A stretch of DNA of 64,000 bases from Lysinibacillus sphaericus. Its GTDB lineage: Bacteria > Bacillota > Bacilli > Bacillales_A > Planococcaceae. Position numbers and translations under genes: made by a program. The stretch covers positions 1,798,001 through 1,862,000 of the forward strand of contig NZ_CP015224.1 of assembly GCF_001629735.1 (NCBI RefSeq). Direction: 5' to 3'. This document shows positions 7,963 to 16,030 of this stretch, in pieces. The notes below the pieces were generated by a model. That model was not told the DNA's origin. It saw nothing but the letters and a program-made list of their open reading frames with translations, and made no database searches. How positions within the stretch are numbered: position 1 is the stretch's first letter; each line of letters begins with the position of its first letter.

Positions 7963-8374
7963 TTAAGACTCACAATTACGAGAAAAGTGACTCTTTTGAA
8001 ACAAGGCTTTCAGTATAAAAAACATTTTTTAGTCACTTAGGTGTCTCCTATTACTTAACGAAAGAACAACTGGCTAGCTTAATAGACCATCTTTTTGCCC
8101 TAGTTCTAGTAGGCAGTTCACTTGTCTTGGACTATGGTGATGAATCGTTATTTATGAAAAAAGGTATCTCTAACAGAGTAGAGAATATGGTGAAGATGGC
8201 GGCAGCTGGTGGTGAACCAATGAACTCATGCTATGAGGAAATGAAGAAGACGCTAGATCAATCAGGGCTACTCATCTATCTCTATCTGCAATTCAACAGC
8301 TTTATTTTCAACATCAAACTGATTATCTATCCGCTTTTGAAACAATCCATTATCTTCACATTGTTAAAAAGTAA
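7963..8374 (+). pseudogene. Relic of a leucine carboxymethyltransferase-type SAM methyltransferase
   Basis: Three reading frames join into the C-terminal half of one protein: KVTLLKQGFQYKK near 7980-8020, then (after a frameshift at about 8020) FFSHLGVSYYLTKEQLASL and LVLVGSSLVLDYGDESLF with KKGISNRVENMVKMAAAGGE, then (after a second shift near 8280) SLSAIQQLYFQHQTDYLSAF and ETIHYLHIVKK with a stop at 8374. The FFS.LGV.YYLT and LDYGDE pieces are typical of the bacterial LCM-like SAM-dependent methyltransferases. The N-terminal, SAM-binding half is missing. It is a dead fragment. Confidence 0.78.
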
Positions 8375-8460
8375 AGTATAATCAAATCATTTTTAAAACA
8401 ATTCTTAATTTTCTATCTATTTCCCAGGCAATTAACTATTTCGATATAATATTTATGTAT

Positions 8461-8537
8461 ATGATAGTAGTGTAAAGCTAATTAGCCTTACACCTCCTAG
8501 ATTTGTTACTAGGGTCACTGTTATAAACAGTGACCCG
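8461..8537 (+). ncRNA. Candidate small RNA, copy 1 (related to 54961-55047)
   Basis: A TATAAT box at 8445-8450 is followed by ATGATAGTAGTGTAAAG; GTGTAAAG and CCTTACAC form a first stem, then the single-stranded CTCCT, then AGGGTCACTG pairs with CAGTGACCC as a closing hairpin. The copy at 54961 has the same order. A free CTCCT could pair with ribosome-binding sites. The last hairpin has no good T-run here, so termination is uncertain. It also sits just after the VOC gene's stop and may serve as its terminator. Confidence 0.4.
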
Positions 8538-8538
8538 C

Positions 8539-8916
8539 TTATGATTGGCAAACCCCTAAAGGATTTCCATCTAGATCATAGAAGGTGAAAAATTTTATTT
8601 GTCCTTCTCCTCCGATAGGATTTACTTTCACTTGTTGCTCTACTAGTGATTGGTAGGTATCTTCAATAGTTGAAGATAGGAAATTGAAGTATTTCCCTAC
8701 CCCAAAATGATTATCTGGAAAATGTAATGGTTGATGATTCTCCGTTTTGACTAAGCATACGACCGTAACAGATTGTTCCCCTATTTTCATGACCGCTGCG
8801 TCTTCTTCAATATTTAAAAGCTTAAACCCAAGCTTTTCCTCATACCATTTAACTGATAATTGAGGGTCCTTTATCGGGATAAAAATGGCCTCTACTCCAT
8901 TTAATAATGATCGCAT
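8539..8916 (-). CDS. VOC (glyoxalase/bleomycin resistance fold) family protein
   Basis: This 125-residue protein has the paired beta-alpha-beta-beta-beta units of the VOC superfamily: FIPIKDPQLSVKWYEEKLGF at the N-terminus and FFTFYDLDGNPLGVCQS at the end, where the penultimate D-L-D-G-N-P-L is the usual second module motif. Such proteins bind a metal or a drug; the substrate cannot be told. ATG 8916 follows AGGAGG. It stands alone. Confidence 0.85.
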   Translation of the reverse strand: MRSLLNGVEAIFIPIKDPQLSVKWYEEKLGFKLLNIEEDAAVMKIGEQSVTVVCLVKTENHQPLHFPDNHFGVGKYFNFLSSTIEDTYQSLVEQQVKVNPIGGEGQIKFFTFYDLDGNPLGVCQS

Positions 8917-9089
8917 CCCTTTTTTCCTCCTATTTAAAATGATGTATATACTTTTTTCTATTAATAGACGCTTTTGTCCTCTAAAAAAATTTCCCCCGTA
9001 CTCCTCTTCTTGTTTATTTTCCCTATTATTTGCTTATCCTAATTAGTATCGGAAATGTCTTAGCCCTTTTCCTAGAGGAGGTGCCAATC

Positions 9090-10274
9090 ATTAAACACAC
9101 GGTGTCATTCTTTCTCCTACTTCTAACCGTTTTGTTGTTAACTGGATGTTGGAATAAGCGAGAGTTAAATGAATTAGCTATTGTCACTGCTGTTGGGGTC
9201 GATAAAACAGACGAATTTATAGAGCTATCCATTCAAATCGTTAACCCAAGTCAAATAGCGACGAAGAATTCAACAAGCTTTCAAGTCCCTGTTGTTACCT
9301 ATCACGCAAAAGGGAAAACCTTATTCGAAGCTATTCGGAAATTAACAACGCAGACGCCAAGGAAACCCTATTATGCACATACTCAAGTTATTATTATTGG
9401 TGAAGAAATGGCTGAATATGGTATGAATAGTATTTTAGATTTATTTCAAAGGGACCCTGAGGGAAGAAGTGATTTTAATATTATTGTTGCCCATGAATCA
9501 ACAGCGCAAGATATTTTAAGTATATTAACACCGTTAGAAGATATTCCTGCCAGTAAATTGTTAAAATCCTTAAAGGACTCTGAAGATGCATTGGGAACAA
9601 CTGAATCAGTGATTTTAGACGATTTAATCAATTCTTTAGGGAGTATTGATCATAGTGCTGTTCTGCCCTCCATTCAAATACATGGAGATGCAGATGCAGG
9701 AAAGAGTAGCTCCAACATCGAAAAAATGGATAGTCCTGCTAATTTACAATACGGTGGACTTGCTGTTTTTAAAAACTATAAGCTTATAGGCTTCTTATCA
9801 GAGGAAGAGAGCAGAGGCTATAATTTCTTACACAACCATATAAAAGGTACCGTTCAAAAAGTCCCTTGTTCGGAAAAGGGGAAAATATCAGCGGAAGTTT
9901 TCAATTCTTCTACAAAAGTTACTGGCAGCTTTAAAAATGATAAACCCTCCATCCATGTACAGGTTGAACTTGAACAAAATATAGCGGAAATAAGTTGTCC
10001 ATTGGATCTAACAAAGCCAGAAACTATTGATACTCTTAATAAAGAAACAAGCAAGTTAGTTCAAGCGAATTTAGAACAAACATTTCACACTATTCAAAAA
10101 ACCTATCAGGTTGATATTTTAAAGTTTAGTGAGGTACTACATCGCGAAGACCATCAGGCATGGAAACGTATTAAAAAAGATTGGGCCACGCTTTACCCCA
10201 ATCTCCCCGTGCATATTGAGGTAAAGGTGAAAACAAAAGGCATTGGTACAGCTAGAAAGCTAAAAGTAGGCTAG
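9090..10274 (+). CDS. Ger(x)C-family spore germination lipoprotein, orphan, with apparent ATT start
   Basis: GerC-type proteins are lipoproteins of the spore inner membrane that work with A and B subunits in nutrient germinant receptors. The protein has a signal peptide (KHTVSFFLLLLTVLLLTGCW; lipobox LLTGC), then RELNELAIVTAVGVDKTDE, the Spore_GerAC start, and the C-terminal module with FHTIQKTYQVDILKF and HIEVKVKTKGIGTARK. AGGAGGTG (9076-9083) is followed after the normal gap by ATT at 9090, exactly where the signal peptide should begin; the next alternatives are GTG 9102 (too short a signal peptide) and TTG 9030 (no Shine-Dalgarno). No A or B subunit genes are nearby. It may be silenced or use ATT. 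Confidence 0.85.
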   Translation: MKHTVSFFLLLLTVLLLTGCWNKRELNELAIVTAVGVDKTDEFIELSIQIVNPSQIATKNSTSFQVPVVTYHAKGKTLFEAIRKLTTQTPRKPYYAHTQVIIIGEEMAEYGMNSILDLFQRDPEGRSDFNIIVAHESTAQDILSILTPLEDIPASKLLKSLKDSEDALGTTESVILDDLINSLGSIDHSAVLPSIQIHGDADAGKSSSNIEKMDSPANLQYGGLAVFKNYKLIGFLSEEESRGYNFLHNHIKGTVQKVPCSEKGKISAEVFNSSTKVTGSFKNDKPSIHVQVELEQNIAEISCPLDLTKPETIDTLNKETSKLVQANLEQTFHTIQKTYQVDILKFSEVLHREDHQAWKRIKKDWATLYPNLPVHIEVKVKTKGIGTARKLKVG

Positions 10275-10283
10275 AGAATAAAA

Positions 10284-10317
10284 AATGACCAGCCTCTCCT
10301 TGAGAGTGCTGGTCATT
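10284..10317. terminator. Hairpin after the GerC gene
   Basis: AATGACCAG and CTGGTCATT flank an inner CTCTC/GAGAG stem. On the minus strand it is followed by TTTTTATTC, on the plus strand by ACTAATTAG, so it terminates best in the minus direction. Confidence 0.6.
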
Positions 10318-10423
10318 ACTAATTAGCGTATAGCTTCAAATGTAATGAATGAAGAATTTTCATCAGGCTGCTGATGAAATGTGTAATCACTTTGGGCGTT
10401 ATTTTGCACTATAAATAAAATAT

Positions 10424-10471
10424 AAAAAGTCCAATTTCTCATTATTTAAATTGAGAAATTGAACTTTTATA
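10424..10471. terminator. Long AT-rich hairpin between convergent genes
   Basis: AAAAGTCCAATTTCTCA pairs with TGAGAAATTGAACTTTT around TTATTTAAAT. It could end the minus-strand M56 gene (stop at 10567) and the plus-strand GerC gene. Confidence 0.6.
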
Positions 10472-10566
10472 GTTACTTCAAAATAGCGTCTATTAAAGGA
10501 AAAACATTTTCGCTATGTGTGATCCATTAAAGTATCCCCGCAAGGCCAAGTTAGGATGAAAAACAT

Positions 10567-12018
10567 TTAAGGGGTGTTATTGGTTTCGCTAAATGAAAGG
10601 CTTTCTAAACGATCAATCAATTGTCGGAGACCTGTTTCATCAGTGGCATAATGCCTGACATCCTCTCCCAATAGTTTGTCCGCCTGTTCTCTTGTAAACG
10701 TAAAGGTATTAACCATTCCATCGTTTTGGTGTGGGCTGTCAACAATCGAATAGGTTATACTATCGACGTTATCAATTATACTTAAGAGGAGAATGGAATT
10801 ACGATAATAAATTTCATTATTTATTTCCCCCTTATCTATCCCGGGAACAGAATCATTCATTATATAATTGACAGTTACCTCATAAGGCTGAGCTGTTGTT
10901 TGAAGTGCCATCCCGTTCCATTCAAGACCTGTCGGTTCGGGCATTCCACTGAGAAGACCGCCTACCTTACTAGCGTTACCTACATAAAGAGTTTTGTTCT
11001 CCATTAGCTTTTCTAAATTATATCCAGAATATAATGACTGCAAGGGTCCCTGCTGCAAAGGCTTGGGATTGGCTGTACATCCTACAACTAAAGTTGCAAT
11101 AACGAGTATATAAGCTGCAATCATCCTTTTAGAAGGTTGGCGGTAAGTAAGAATGTTTTGAATTCTTGCCTTCACATCGCTCTCTCCAAAAGCAATTGGA
11201 CTACCGGTTAGTCCCCCCTTTTTACTAACAGAAAGTGTAAGCAATGAGGTTGAATAGCTTCCTTTAATCTGATGCCCCATTTTGTTAACAACACTTTCAT
11301 CGCAGGACATCTCCATATCTTTACTCATAAGAGCATAAGATAACCACATTAGCGGATTAAACCAATGAATGATGAGGAGCATAAATGCAAAAGGTTTTAT
11401 CAGATAATCACGTCTCATAATATGAATCTTCTCGTGTAGTAAAATGTAAGACAGCTCATGATCACTCATGCCGATTGGGATATATATTTTCGGTTTCAGG
11501 AAACCGCAAACAAAGGGTGTGTCAATCTGATCTGTCTCATATATATTATCCTTGACAAGTGTTGCCGTTCGGACCTTAACTAATATTTTCAAATACGACA
11601 GAATGCTAAAAAGCAAAAGAATGACTATACCTGTAATCCAAATTAAACTTCCAATCCACACGATGATTTGCATGGGGTTTGCGCTTGCCATCGGGGTAGC
11701 CACTGGATAGGATGAGTTTATAAAATAGCTTATCTCCTTAATTCCAATATCCACAACTGGATTTTTTTGCATCCCGATTTCTTGGGGTACAAATTCCATG
11801 AAACCTGTGCCAGTTTTCTTTTGGAAATCTACAAGACCTAATACACTTAAACTTGAGGTAAAACTAACAGGGGTGATCAGTCGGATGGCTACGGCTCCCC
11901 ATAGAATATAAGAAAATATTTTAGGAGCTCTTGTCAAAAGAAATCTCACCAAGATAACCGCAAGTGCAACAAAGCTTGCGGTAATGCTCATATTAAGGAT
12001 TACTAGAAACAGGTTCAT
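10567..12018 (-). CDS. M56 family (BlaR1/MecR1-type) membrane metallopeptidase with DUF4825-like domain
   Basis: The N-terminal half has four membrane helices and a zinc peptidase loop: HEKIHIMRRDYLIKP at about residue 195 contains HExxH, and EMSCDESVVNKMG gives the E-x-x-x-D third ligand region. In BlaR1/MecR1 this domain cleaves the repressor. A fourth helix ends in VGCTANP, after which comes about 150 residues that look like DUF4825 (LYVGNASKVGGLLSGM, REQADKLLGEDVRHYA) in place of the penicillin-binding sensor domain of BlaR1. So it is a signalling protease with a different, extracellular sensor. It overlaps the upstream blaI-type gene by four bases, ATGA, indicating translational coupling. 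Confidence 0.87.
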   Translation of the reverse strand: MNLFLVILNMSITASFVALAVILVRFLLTRAPKIFSYILWGAVAIRLITPVSFTSSLSVLGLVDFQKKTGTGFMEFVPQEIGMQKNPVVDIGIKEISYFINSSYPVATPMASANPMQIIVWIGSLIWITGIVILLLFSILSYLKILVKVRTATLVKDNIYETDQIDTPFVCGFLKPKIYIPIGMSDHELSYILLHEKIHIMRRDYLIKPFAFMLLIIHWFNPLMWLSYALMSKDMEMSCDESVVNKMGHQIKGSYSTSLLTLSVSKKGGLTGSPIAFGESDVKARIQNILTYRQPSKRMIAAYILVIATLVVGCTANPKPLQQGPLQSLYSGYNLEKLMENKTLYVGNASKVGGLLSGMPEPTGLEWNGMALQTTAQPYEVTVNYIMNDSVPGIDKGEINNEIYYRNSILLLSIIDNVDSITYSIVDSPHQNDGMVNTFTFTREQADKLLGEDVRHYATDETGLRQLIDRLESLSFSETNNTP

Positions 12019-12377
12019 GATTTAGCTGCCTCCTCAATAATCCGTTTCAACTCTTCGGCTTCCTCATTAGAAATGCCCTTTCCACCTAGAAAAGCAGTTA
12101 GAAACTGCGGTAAGGATCCATTGAAGGACTTTTCAACAACCATCTGACTTTCGTATTTCTGTGCGTCCTCTTTTTTAACAATGGATGTGACCGTTGCTTC
12201 CTCATTTTTAAGGACTCCCCGTTTACATAACTTTCTTAAAACAGTATAAGTCGTTGATTTCTTCCAGCCAAGTACTGCTTGGCTTAGCTTTACAAGATCA
12301 GTAGAATTAATAGGTTCGTTATCCCAAATCAGGCATGTAAATTTATATTCGGCATCGAACAATTTATACGGCTCCAT
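12015..12377 (-). CDS. BlaI/MecI/CopY-family transcriptional repressor
   Basis: The 120-residue protein has the Penicillinase_R winged helix (LIWDNEPINSTDLVKLSQAV, then WKKSTTYTVLRKLCKRGVLK) and a C-terminal dimerisation part with EEAEELKRIIEEA. BlaI-type repressors bind TACA/TGTA-like or related dyads and are cut by the M56 partner. ATG at 12377 is taken as the start; GTG codons at 12389 and 12386 overlap the Shine-Dalgarno AGGAGGG. Two identical-type operators stand just upstream. The gene forms an operon with the M56 gene. No beta-lactamase is in the window. Confidence 0.88.
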   Translation of the reverse strand: MEPYKLFDAEYKFTCLIWDNEPINSTDLVKLSQAVLGWKKSTTYTVLRKLCKRGVLKNEEATVTSIVKKEDAQKYESQMVVEKSFNGSLPQFLTAFLGGKGISNEEAEELKRIIEEAAKS

Positions 12378-12400
12378 TCTGACCACCACCCTCCTGTTAA

Positions 12401-12445
12401 GTTTATTGAGATAAACCTCTCGTTGATTAGTTTATCGTAATAAAC
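12401..12445. promoter_or_regulatory. Twin dyad operators of the BlaI-type repressor
   Basis: Two 16-base inverted repeats, GTTTATTGAGATAAAC at 12401-12416 and GTTTATCGTAATAAAC at 12430-12445, share GTTTAT-N4-ATAAAC (TAAAC). Their starts are 29 bases apart, nearly three helical turns, and they lie directly before the repressor gene, so autoregulation is expected. The half-site differs from the TACA boxes of classical BlaI. Confidence 0.8.
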
Positions 12446-12684
12446 CCATATTGTCTATAAACTGAAGAGTTTAACTTTACTCCTTTTTATAATACGGAAT
12501 TTTTATACCATGTAACGAAACTCATTGTAATGATGAAGGCTTTAATTGACAGTGGCACACCCATTAAAGATGTGCAAAATAACTCCTAAAGAAACATAGG
12601 TCCACTATAATGTAAAAATTAGCACAAATTATCAAGAAATATTTCCCTTTAAATAGTACGATGAGAATGAGAAAGGATGATCGT

Positions 12685-13551
12685 ATGGATTATTTTGAAA
12701 GAATTCAAAACGCTATAGAATATATAGAGGATAACCTACAAGAAAAAATGTCGATCACAAATATTTCTTCGCAATCGTATTTTTCAGCCTTCCATTTTCA
12801 GCGACTGTTTCAGGCGATAACTGGATTTTCTGTACAGCAATATATTCGCAATAGAAGGCTTTCAGAAGCGGCCGTTCTATTAATAACAACCTCCCAATCT
12901 ATACTCGAAATAGCGATTAGCTTTGAATACGGTTCTCAAGAAGCATTTACACGAGCATTTGTTCAGTACTTTGGGATAACACCGACTAAGTACAGAAAGA
13001 ATACCTATTCTATTCCATTGCAAAATAAAATAAACTTTTTAGATTATAAAATAGATGGTGAACTTCCAATGCAAAAACCTACAATCGTACATTTAGGAAA
13101 AAAGTTAATCACCGGCTATGTCTATCCAACATCCTTACAAGATGAGAGGTATTATGAAGAAATCCCAGGCTTTTATCATGATTTTGGTCGTCAACAATAT
13201 TATGACTGTATTGCACAAAAAGTGGCCCCTAATGTGGCATATGGAATCTCTACAAGCTTTCACGAGGATGGTCAGTTTTCCTTTATTGTTGGTGAGGAAG
13301 TCCAAGCATTTGAGGAGCATGTTCAGCAAGGATTTACCCATTTAGAATTACCCGCTGGTCAATATGCAGAATTTATCTTGAATAGTAGTGCAGAAGGTAT
13401 TCAGAATACAAGACGTTACATTTACGGGGTATGGTTGCCGAATTCCAATTATGATAGAGATATGGGTCCTGATTTTGAAATAACAGATGTCATGCAATCT
13501 ATCTATCCATATAATCTGAAAATGAAAATTTACATTCCAATTAAAGGCTAA
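12685..13551 (+). CDS. AraC-family transcriptional regulator with GyrI-like effector domain
   Basis: The N-terminal 110 residues carry two AraC helix-turn-helix units (MSITNISSQSYFSAFHFQRL and ILEIAISFEYGSQEAFTRAF, ending FGITPTKYRK). The C-terminal part (from about residue 125) is a GyrI/AraC_E_bind domain with FSFIVGEEVQAFEEH and LPAGQYAEFIL. Start ATG 12685 has AAAGGATG 7 bases before; the ATG at 12661 has none. The GNAT gene begins 16 bases after the stop and is probably co-transcribed. The ligand is unknown. Confidence 0.9.
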   Translation: MDYFERIQNAIEYIEDNLQEKMSITNISSQSYFSAFHFQRLFQAITGFSVQQYIRNRRLSEAAVLLITTSQSILEIAISFEYGSQEAFTRAFVQYFGITPTKYRKNTYSIPLQNKINFLDYKIDGELPMQKPTIVHLGKKLITGYVYPTSLQDERYYEEIPGFYHDFGRQQYYDCIAQKVAPNVAYGISTSFHEDGQFSFIVGEEVQAFEEHVQQGFTHLELPAGQYAEFILNSSAEGIQNTRRYIYGVWLPNSNYDRDMGPDFEITDVMQSIYPYNLKMKIYIPIKG

Positions 13552-13567
13552 GAAAGGAGCCAAAAAA

Positions 13568-14149
13568 ATGATGATTGAAAAGGTTTTTACTCAATTCCCT
13601 TTGCTACATACGACTAGTCTAACATTAAAGAAAATAGAAGCGTCTCATGTGGAAGATTTGTTTGCCATCTATGATAATAATAAGGTTTTCGAGTTTTGTG
13701 GTATTATTCCAAAACACAACCTTCAAACCGTTCAAAAAATGATTGGGCATTTCGAAAGAGACTTTAAGAAGAAAAGTAGAATAAAATGGGGTATTTTTGA
13801 AGCGTCCCATAGTAATAAATTAGTGGGTATTATTGAAGCTATGGACTTTAATCAGAAAGTAAATATGGTGACAATTGGATATTACTTAGCAGAAGATTTT
13901 TGGGGAAAAGGCATTGCTACGAAGGCAGTTGAAATGGTCGTGAATTATCTTATAGAGGAGGTTCAGGTAAATCGAATTCAAGCTGAAGTCATGCCATTAA
14001 ATGAACCTTCGAAAAAAGTACTACTAAAGAATGGCTTTATCAATGAAGGTTTATTACGACAAGCAACATTATGGTCTGGCAAAGGCGTTGTTGATCTAGA
14101 AATATATGGACTACTGAAAGAAGATTATGTAAGTCATTCAAAAAACTAG
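13568..14149 (+). CDS. GNAT acetyltransferase, RimJ/RimL type
   Basis: The 193-residue protein has the Acetyltransf_3 layout: LHTTSLTLKKIEASHVEDLF at the start, the acetyl-CoA loop in YYLAEDFWGKGIATKAVEMV (Q/R-x-x-G-x-G/A as WGKGIA), and NEPSKKVLLKNGFINEGLLR before the end. Such enzymes acetylate protein N-termini or small amines; the substrate is open. AAAGGAG precedes the ATG. It follows the AraC regulator with a short gap and ends in a strong terminator. Confidence 0.88.
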   Translation: MMIEKVFTQFPLLHTTSLTLKKIEASHVEDLFAIYDNNKVFEFCGIIPKHNLQTVQKMIGHFERDFKKKSRIKWGIFEASHSNKLVGIIEAMDFNQKVNMVTIGYYLAEDFWGKGIATKAVEMVVNYLIEEVQVNRIQAEVMPLNEPSKKVLLKNGFINEGLLRQATLWSGKGVVDLEIYGLLKEDYVSHSKN

Positions 14150-14177
14150 ACTCTATTTAGGAGTCTAGTTTTTTCTT
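14143..14177 (+). terminator. Intrinsic terminator after the AraC-GNAT pair
   Basis: AACTAGACTC and GAGTCTAGTT make a 10-bp stem followed by TTTTCTTTT. The stem begins within the last codons of the GNAT gene. Confidence 0.88.
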
Positions 14178-14291
14178 TTAAATGACTGTTAGATGGACAT
14201 ATTACCAGCTCAAGATAGCTCTTTTACATAGATTAGAAATAGAAGATTGGCGCAGGAATTAACATTCAAACCATAAAGGAGCGTTTCAAGA

Positions 14292-14729
14292 ATGGATGAA
14301 AATCGATATTTAACAAGATTGGATAGAGATTTAGATAATTATCATAAATTTTCTAAATGCTATTGTGAATCGAAGAACTATTGCACAGGTCACTATTACG
14401 GCATAGATGATATGGCTGAAGATGATTCTTATCGCATCAAGTATTATAATAGTTCTCAAGACAGAAAAAAACAGTTGGAAAACCACATAAGAAGCAAAGA
14501 TAAAAAACATTGTGAAGGCTGTGTTTGTAGTCAATTAGAACGTTTCGACCCAGGGACATTAGTAGATATCTATCTTTCTGATGGCCATTGTTTTTGTGGT
14601 ATTTACTTTCTCTATCTCGATCCACATAGCTGCTGTGCGTATTTCCTTCAAATCGATGACACCGCTAAACCGGTAATTATTGACTGCCAGCAAGTGAATG
14701 CCCTAAGCAAAACTAATACAGGTAGCTAA
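14292..14729 (+). CDS. Cysteine-rich protein of unknown function, possibly a spore surface protein
   Basis: The 145-residue protein is rich in Cys, Tyr and Asp. Cysteines come in short clusters (KCYCESKNYCTG, HCEGCVCSQ, HCFCG, HSCCAYF). The second half, PGTLVDIYLSDGHCFCGIYF with a following CCA, has a beta-rich look that recalls CotZ/ExsY-type coat proteins, but no firm family match can be made. AAAGGAG stands 9 bases before ATG 14292. It has its own terminator. If it is a coat protein it should be under a late mother-cell sigma factor. Confidence 0.7.
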   Translation: MDENRYLTRLDRDLDNYHKFSKCYCESKNYCTGHYYGIDDMAEDDSYRIKYYNSSQDRKKQLENHIRSKDKKHCEGCVCSQLERFDPGTLVDIYLSDGHCFCGIYFLYLDPHSCCAYFLQIDDTAKPVIIDCQQVNALSKTNTGS

Positions 14730-14734
14730 TGCAT

Positions 14735-14766
14735 GGGCTCTTCCCTTTTGGAAGCAGCCTTTTTGT
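14735..14766 (+). terminator. Intrinsic terminator after the Cys-rich gene
   Basis: GGCTCTTCC pairs with GGAAGCAGCC around CTTTT and is followed by TTTTTG. Confidence 0.78.
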
Positions 14767-14938
14767 CTGATGATTCGTCATGAGTTTTCCCTACTTGTAT
14801 TCGATAGTCATCCCGGGCGAGAGTACGTCTACAACGAATAGTCAAAATCACCTACCTAACCAGAGGGAATAGGCGACGAAAAATCAAACAAGATTTTTGA
14901 AAGATTTTCATCGTTAATGGCTTCCTCTTTCTACATAA

Positions 14939-14983
14939 GAAAGAGCAGTATGATAACATATAAATGTTACCCACTGCTCTAAG
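14939..14983 (-). terminator. Terminator of the alpha/beta hydrolase gene
   Basis: On the minus strand AGAGCAGT...GTAACAT pairs with ATGTTA...ACTGCTCT, followed by TTCTTATG. The T-run is short. Confidence 0.6.
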
Positions 14984-14993
14984 TTTTAAAAAA

Positions 14994-15839
14994 TTACCCT
15001 TCGTTTATCCAATTAATGAGCTGTTTATCAAAAAACTCGGGCTCTTCAAACATAGGGTTATGACCACTTTTTTCAAATATAACTTTCTTTACTTGAGAAG
15101 TATCATCTATCGCGTCCCATAGTGAAACAGGGGCAACTAAAAAATCATACATCCCTAGTCCGACAAAAACGGGTTTGCTAAATGATCGAGTTAGGTGTAA
15201 AAGATCCTGCTCAGCAAAGGCTTTTCCCCAAAGATAATCGATCACTTCCATATTCGTATAAACGCCTTCCCACATGGCAGTAGCATTGTACGAATAATCA
15301 TAGAAACTATGTGCACCCATACGAATACACATATGAACAAAACGTCGTTCCGGTTCCTTCTTTAGATCTTGCGCTAAGAAAGCAATCTCCCGTTCAAATT
15401 GTTTTTTTCGCGCAATACTGGCAGTGGCTTCAAAATAGGACAGACTTTGCTGTTGTCTTTCTTGGCTATTCGTTGTAGCTGTATTTAATAGAATCACCTT
15501 CCGAACATGTTGAGGGTATGTGTTGGCATACGCCATCGCCATAAATGCATGACCTGAGTGCCCTAAAATAATGAAATGCTCTAACTTTAACAATTGTCGG
15601 GCTTGTTCAATATCGTCGACTATTTTCTCCAAGGTATAATCTTCTTGTTTTAAACGACGAGGAGGCTTCACAAATCCACGATGATCTAAAAAAATAAGCT
15701 GAAAATGCTGGGAAAGGTTTTCTGAGAACAGTCGTGGATAATATACACTGCTCCCTACGACTAAAATAGGCTCACCCTGCCCTTTTATATAATAATGTAA
15801 TTCAAATCCATCACAAATAATCTTTTGTTCACTTTTCAT
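14994..15839 (-). CDS. Alpha/beta hydrolase
   Basis: The 281-residue protein has the alpha/beta hydrolase fold: FLDHRGFVKPPRR after strand 4, the nucleophile elbow GHSGHAF at about residue 93 (Ser), an acid in GMYDFLVAP and the histidine in FEKSGHNPMFEEPEFF. This fits small-molecule esterases or peptidases of the proline iminopeptidase branch; the substrate is unknown. GAGGAAAAAAA precedes the ATG. It is monocistronic, divergent from the SUKH gene. Confidence 0.88.
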   Translation of the reverse strand: MKSEQKIICDGFELHYYIKGQGEPILVVGSSVYYPRLFSENLSQHFQLIFLDHRGFVKPPRRLKQEDYTLEKIVDDIEQARQLLKLEHFIILGHSGHAFMAMAYANTYPQHVRKVILLNTATTNSQERQQQSLSYFEATASIARKKQFEREIAFLAQDLKKEPERRFVHMCIRMGAHSFYDYSYNATAMWEGVYTNMEVIDYLWGKAFAEQDLLHLTRSFSKPVFVGLGMYDFLVAPVSLWDAIDDTSQVKKVIFEKSGHNPMFEEPEFFDKQLINWINEG

Positions 15840-16030
15840 TTTTTTTCCTCTTTTCTTATTAATCTATCACTCCCTTTCCTCTTTGCATTCCCGTGTCTTT
15901 TCCATCGAACGCTCCAGCATTCTATTCACCTCATGTATTTTTCTTTCACACAAACAATACCATTACTACTGGTTTCTAGCAAATTATTGATTATATAATG
16001 AAGGAAGCATCTACTAAAGGGTGGGAGGAA

